DNA of 60,000 nt from Polytrichum commune (taxonomy: Eukaryota; Streptophyta; Polytrichopsida; Polytrichales; Polytrichaceae). Positions within the stretch are counted from its first letter, which is position 1; every line of letters starts with the position of its first letter. The stretch is from contig OX485803.1 of NCBI GenBank assembly GCA_950295325.1, forward strand, positions 11,472,001-11,532,000, in the 5' to 3' direction. The notes beneath the pieces are model-generated. The model saw only the letters and a program-made list of their open reading frames with translations. It was not told the origin of the DNA and made no database searches. Below, in pieces: positions 57,171-60,000 of the stretch. Position numbers and translations under genes: made by a program.

Positions 57171-59883
57171 GAAGGAGTGGATGAGATCACAACAATCAAA
57201 GGAAGGAGTGCCGAAGAACTGGATCCCTGCTTGGAGAAACTTCGGAATCTTCGTGTTGTAAGTAATATAAGGATTCAGACGTGGAGTCCTGAATATTATG
57301 CATCTCTGTTTTTGCAATATATTCCCATCTTAGGATCTCTTGGAAGCGGTCTTTACTGATGATGTCATGGACTTTGAGAAGCCTGATGATGTTTGGGTCG
57401 TAACCTGAGTTGTATGACTTGAACATAAATGCTTAATCAAAAACTTGGAGGGTACCCCATGACATGAGTATCTAATTTACCTACCTCTTTTTGGTTCCCG
57501 ACAATAGTAGTAGCTTGTCAATGGATTACCAACAGTGGTTTGTTTTATTGCTCGGGCTAATTGGTAGCGACAACAGAGCGAAACTTAGGGGTTGATGTCT
57601 ACGTAAAAATCTACTGAAGATGTAATAGAGACAGTGGGTTTCAAGACATTATCGGAATATGCACTTATTTTTCTTTGCAAATAATTACCCAATCTTGACA
57701 GGGCGTGTATCTCACTATGCTGCTAATGTTGATGTTGAATGTTGAATGTTGCTTGCTCGTGTGGTAGGCGTTGTTAGTGGAGCCTAAGAAGAGAAAGCCA
57801 GATGTCTCTCATTCACGCTCTGTAAACAACATAACATGGCCAACAGGTGGGTCCTGCTGCCAAATCTGGTCACATAATAATAATATCATGCACAGCCTTA
57901 TGGAAGTTTCCATCTTTTCTTGGTGGGGAGCAGGCAGAGCCTTTACTGAAATCGCCGGTGGGGGAGAGCAGTTTCACAGACATTCTGTTGCAGCACAACT
58001 TGTCTCAATCTCGTTCTGTTGATTATGGTCTGTCACCTACTCAACATGAACACACAAACATCGCAGTCTGACCTACCACTTTCTTCACTACAGCACTCCA
58101 ACTAGATTTTATTTTTCTTAAATTGGAGGGATGAGTACGTCACATTTGATCAAAGGATAGTTTGGAAAAGCACAGATAGTGATCGTCAAGGACTGATGTC
58201 TACTAGAACATGTTTTGTCAAGCTTACTTGGATCAATTGTCTATAGGGTTAAATATCGTCTGTGGTGTAGGCGACACTGCTAAGGCATATAGGTCATCAA
58301 AAATCTCTTTCAGTTTGTGTAGATAAAATCCTCTTTACTTTTGATGGTAGTTCTTCAAAGTTTTTAGGACACATGTAGTTTGCTTCAAAAAGAACTTTCA
58401 TGGATGTATGGTCTGGGTTGCAGGTGCTTTGGATGCCAGCACGACTGCTGAACTACTAGCACTGTATCAGGAGTGGCAGCGTCTCACTGCTGCCCAAGTT
58501 AGCAAAAATCAGGTCCCTCTCTTTTTCACAACATTATTTCTCAAGCAGTTCATTATCTATTAATTTTTTGAGTAATTTCCAAGGGAGGTTCTCACAAAAC
58601 ATGAACAGATTGAAGTATTGAATTATCTGTTACCGTATGGTCTCCCTCCAGGTAAATAATGCAAATCTGAACAATTGTCAGTACCTTAGTGATCATGTGC
58701 TGTTCAACTTTACTTCTGAGCCATACAATCGCTATTTACAAATTGGTCATTTCTTTCTCGTTGGAATATGTTGAATCAAGTTATTAGTAAGGTGAGGGTG
58801 AGAAGAAAGATGTGTGTCATTTAACTGATCCCCTTCCATTTCTGTTCGAGAGGACAGCTGGAAATAGGCTTCAAAATAGACGCAGTAGAAGCAGTTGCCA
58901 TGAAACTACTACAGCGGCTGAATTATTCAGCATCAGTCATGAAGACCAGTGCTGCACACCTTGAAGAAGGTAAAATAGCCTTCTTTCGAATTTGCATCCT
59001 ATTTGAGCTTTCACGATCAGAAACTCCCAATCTGTACACAAACAGCTGGCAAATCTTACTCAGATTGCATGTGTGTTGCAATTTCACTCATAGTTGTGCT
59101 TGATGACTAACCCATTTAACTTTGTATTTCATGTCAATAGAGATATGTATACTCTATTCTACACCTGAGTTACCATATTTGAACTGGCATAGATCAATAG
59201 TGCAATCATTGAAGATTATTCAGAAGAAATCATGTTCTCAAGCTGTGAGAACTGACACCCACTTCTTACTTTCTGTACAAACTGGCACAGAATTAGCACA
59301 GAAAGAGAATAGTGGTGTTTCCAACTCTCGGGTGGACACTCGTGGCTCTTTTTTGTGTTCATAACTACGCTAAACATCTTATTTTAGTGTGGCCTACATA
59401 ATTGCCTTGCAATCACTGGGTGGCAATTAGAGAGGGAGCCATCTGGCACTTGGTGCCACATGACAAGTTATGAAGAGCACTGTAATTAGCATGGCCCACC
59501 AATTTTAATGCCACATTTGTTAAGACGTTAGGGTACCTCTTCATCCCAGGGACCGTCATTTACTCAATTTTCCTATCCAAATATGGATTATGTTGCTATT
59601 ACAAGGTGCTCTTCAGTTTGGTTCACATAAATATGGCTTTTTTGCTTGGACTGCAGTGCAATATGTGAAGGTAGAAGTTCGGGAAATGAAACATGCACTG
59701 AATAGTGTTCTGGACAATTATGAAGCTCTGTGCAAGCGGATTGAGCTTCAAGGGCCTGACTTTCTGCGTCCCATTAACCAACCAGTATCACGAGCGTCGT
59801 CCAGCAGTGCAGAGCACTTAATAGGTGGAGCTCTACAGCACATTTTTAGAACTGGGTCTACACAGGATACAAAAGCTCCATAG
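57171..59883 (+). CDS. Unrecognised multi-exon gene, C-terminal 303 aa
   Basis: Eight exons with consistent phases and GT-AG borders: 57171-57257, 57768-57821, 57934-58027, 58424-58512, 58609-58651, 58853-58969, 59141-59341, 59657-59883 (TAG). The 912 nt make 303 codons plus stop. Protein: charged start (EITTIKGRSAEELDPCLEKL), basic patch VEPKKRKPD (possible nuclear signal), then STTAELLALYQEWQRLTAAQ, NYLLPYGLPPGQLEIGFKID, AVEAVAMKLLQRLNYSASVM and VEVREMKHALNSVLDNYEAL, largely helical and coiled-coil-like, ending in a Ser-rich tail. I do not recognise the family. The exon at 59141-59341 and its donor are the least certain. Upstream exons probably lie at 56.6-56.9 kb. Confidence 0.55.
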
Positions 59884-60000
59884 TGGATAGGTTAAGCCAA
59901 TTTGCTGCCGTGTCTATTTCTTATTGGATGCAAGGAGGCACACTATTACCCTTTATTGATGGGCATGTCATGGTCTGACCGCAGTTTAGTAATGGATACA
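59884..60000. other. 3' flank of the unrecognised gene
   Basis: Likely 3' untranslated region, cut by the window end. Confidence 0.4.

Overview
The window is nuclear DNA of a land plant or close streptophyte relative. It is repeat-rich and holds a few multi-exon, GT-AG-spliced genes. The clues are a mitochondrial RCC1-repeat protein that reads like plant RUG3, a fatty acid 2-hydroxylase whose catalytic half is plant-like, a nuclear tRNA-Lys with its own Pol III stop, PIF/Harbinger elements with TTA/TAA target duplications, and plant-type retrotransposon pieces. Several mobile protein families (the DUF7869-like transposase, the gag-like cargo protein at 11.4 kb, a Ty3/gypsy polyprotein ending in a PHD finger) look to me more like bryophyte, lycophyte or charophyte genomes than flowering plants. 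That is memory-based inference, not a search result.

Layout. 0-0.7 kb: minus-strand DEAD-box helicase fragment and a possible plus-strand last exon. 2.4-10 kb: MITEs, foldbacks, tandem arrays and an LTR-like block. 10.09-15.55 kb: a large terminal-inverted-repeat (TIR) element with a GC-rich cargo of broken coiled-coil ORFs. 15.59-20.76 kb: a complete PIF/Harbinger transposon with 34-bp perfect TIRs, a TTA duplication, an ORF1 (SANT/NAM-associated type) and an intact DDE transposase. 20.8-30.5 kb: mostly repeats, including a miRNA-like hairpin, a 1.1-kb relative of the 10-kb element and a 1.25-kb palindrome. 30.6-34.65 kb: eight-exon cytochrome b5-fatty acid 2-hydroxylase gene (383 aa). 35.3 kb: tRNA-Lys(CUU). 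37.1-39.4 kb: DUF7869-like transposase-type pseudogene. 40.8-45.99 kb: decayed Ty3/gypsy pol on plus and a decayed gag with LTR and primer binding site on minus. 46-49.3 kb: repeats, including a MULE-like MITE. 49.33-55.63 kb: 15-exon RUG3-like gene on minus. 55.63-59.88 kb: divergent region, then an unrecognised gene on plus with at least eight exons.

The host genes do not form a pathway. One sphingolipid enzyme (ER), one mitochondrial RNA-processing factor, one unknown coiled-coil-like protein and one tRNA sit between transposon islands. The clearest theme is a single TIR consensus (GGGCC-CTT-ACACTA) shared by five elements, two of them inside introns of the two best host genes. The observation most worth testing is the cytochrome b5 domain fused to the plant-type hydroxylase, because characterised flowering-plant enzymes lack it.
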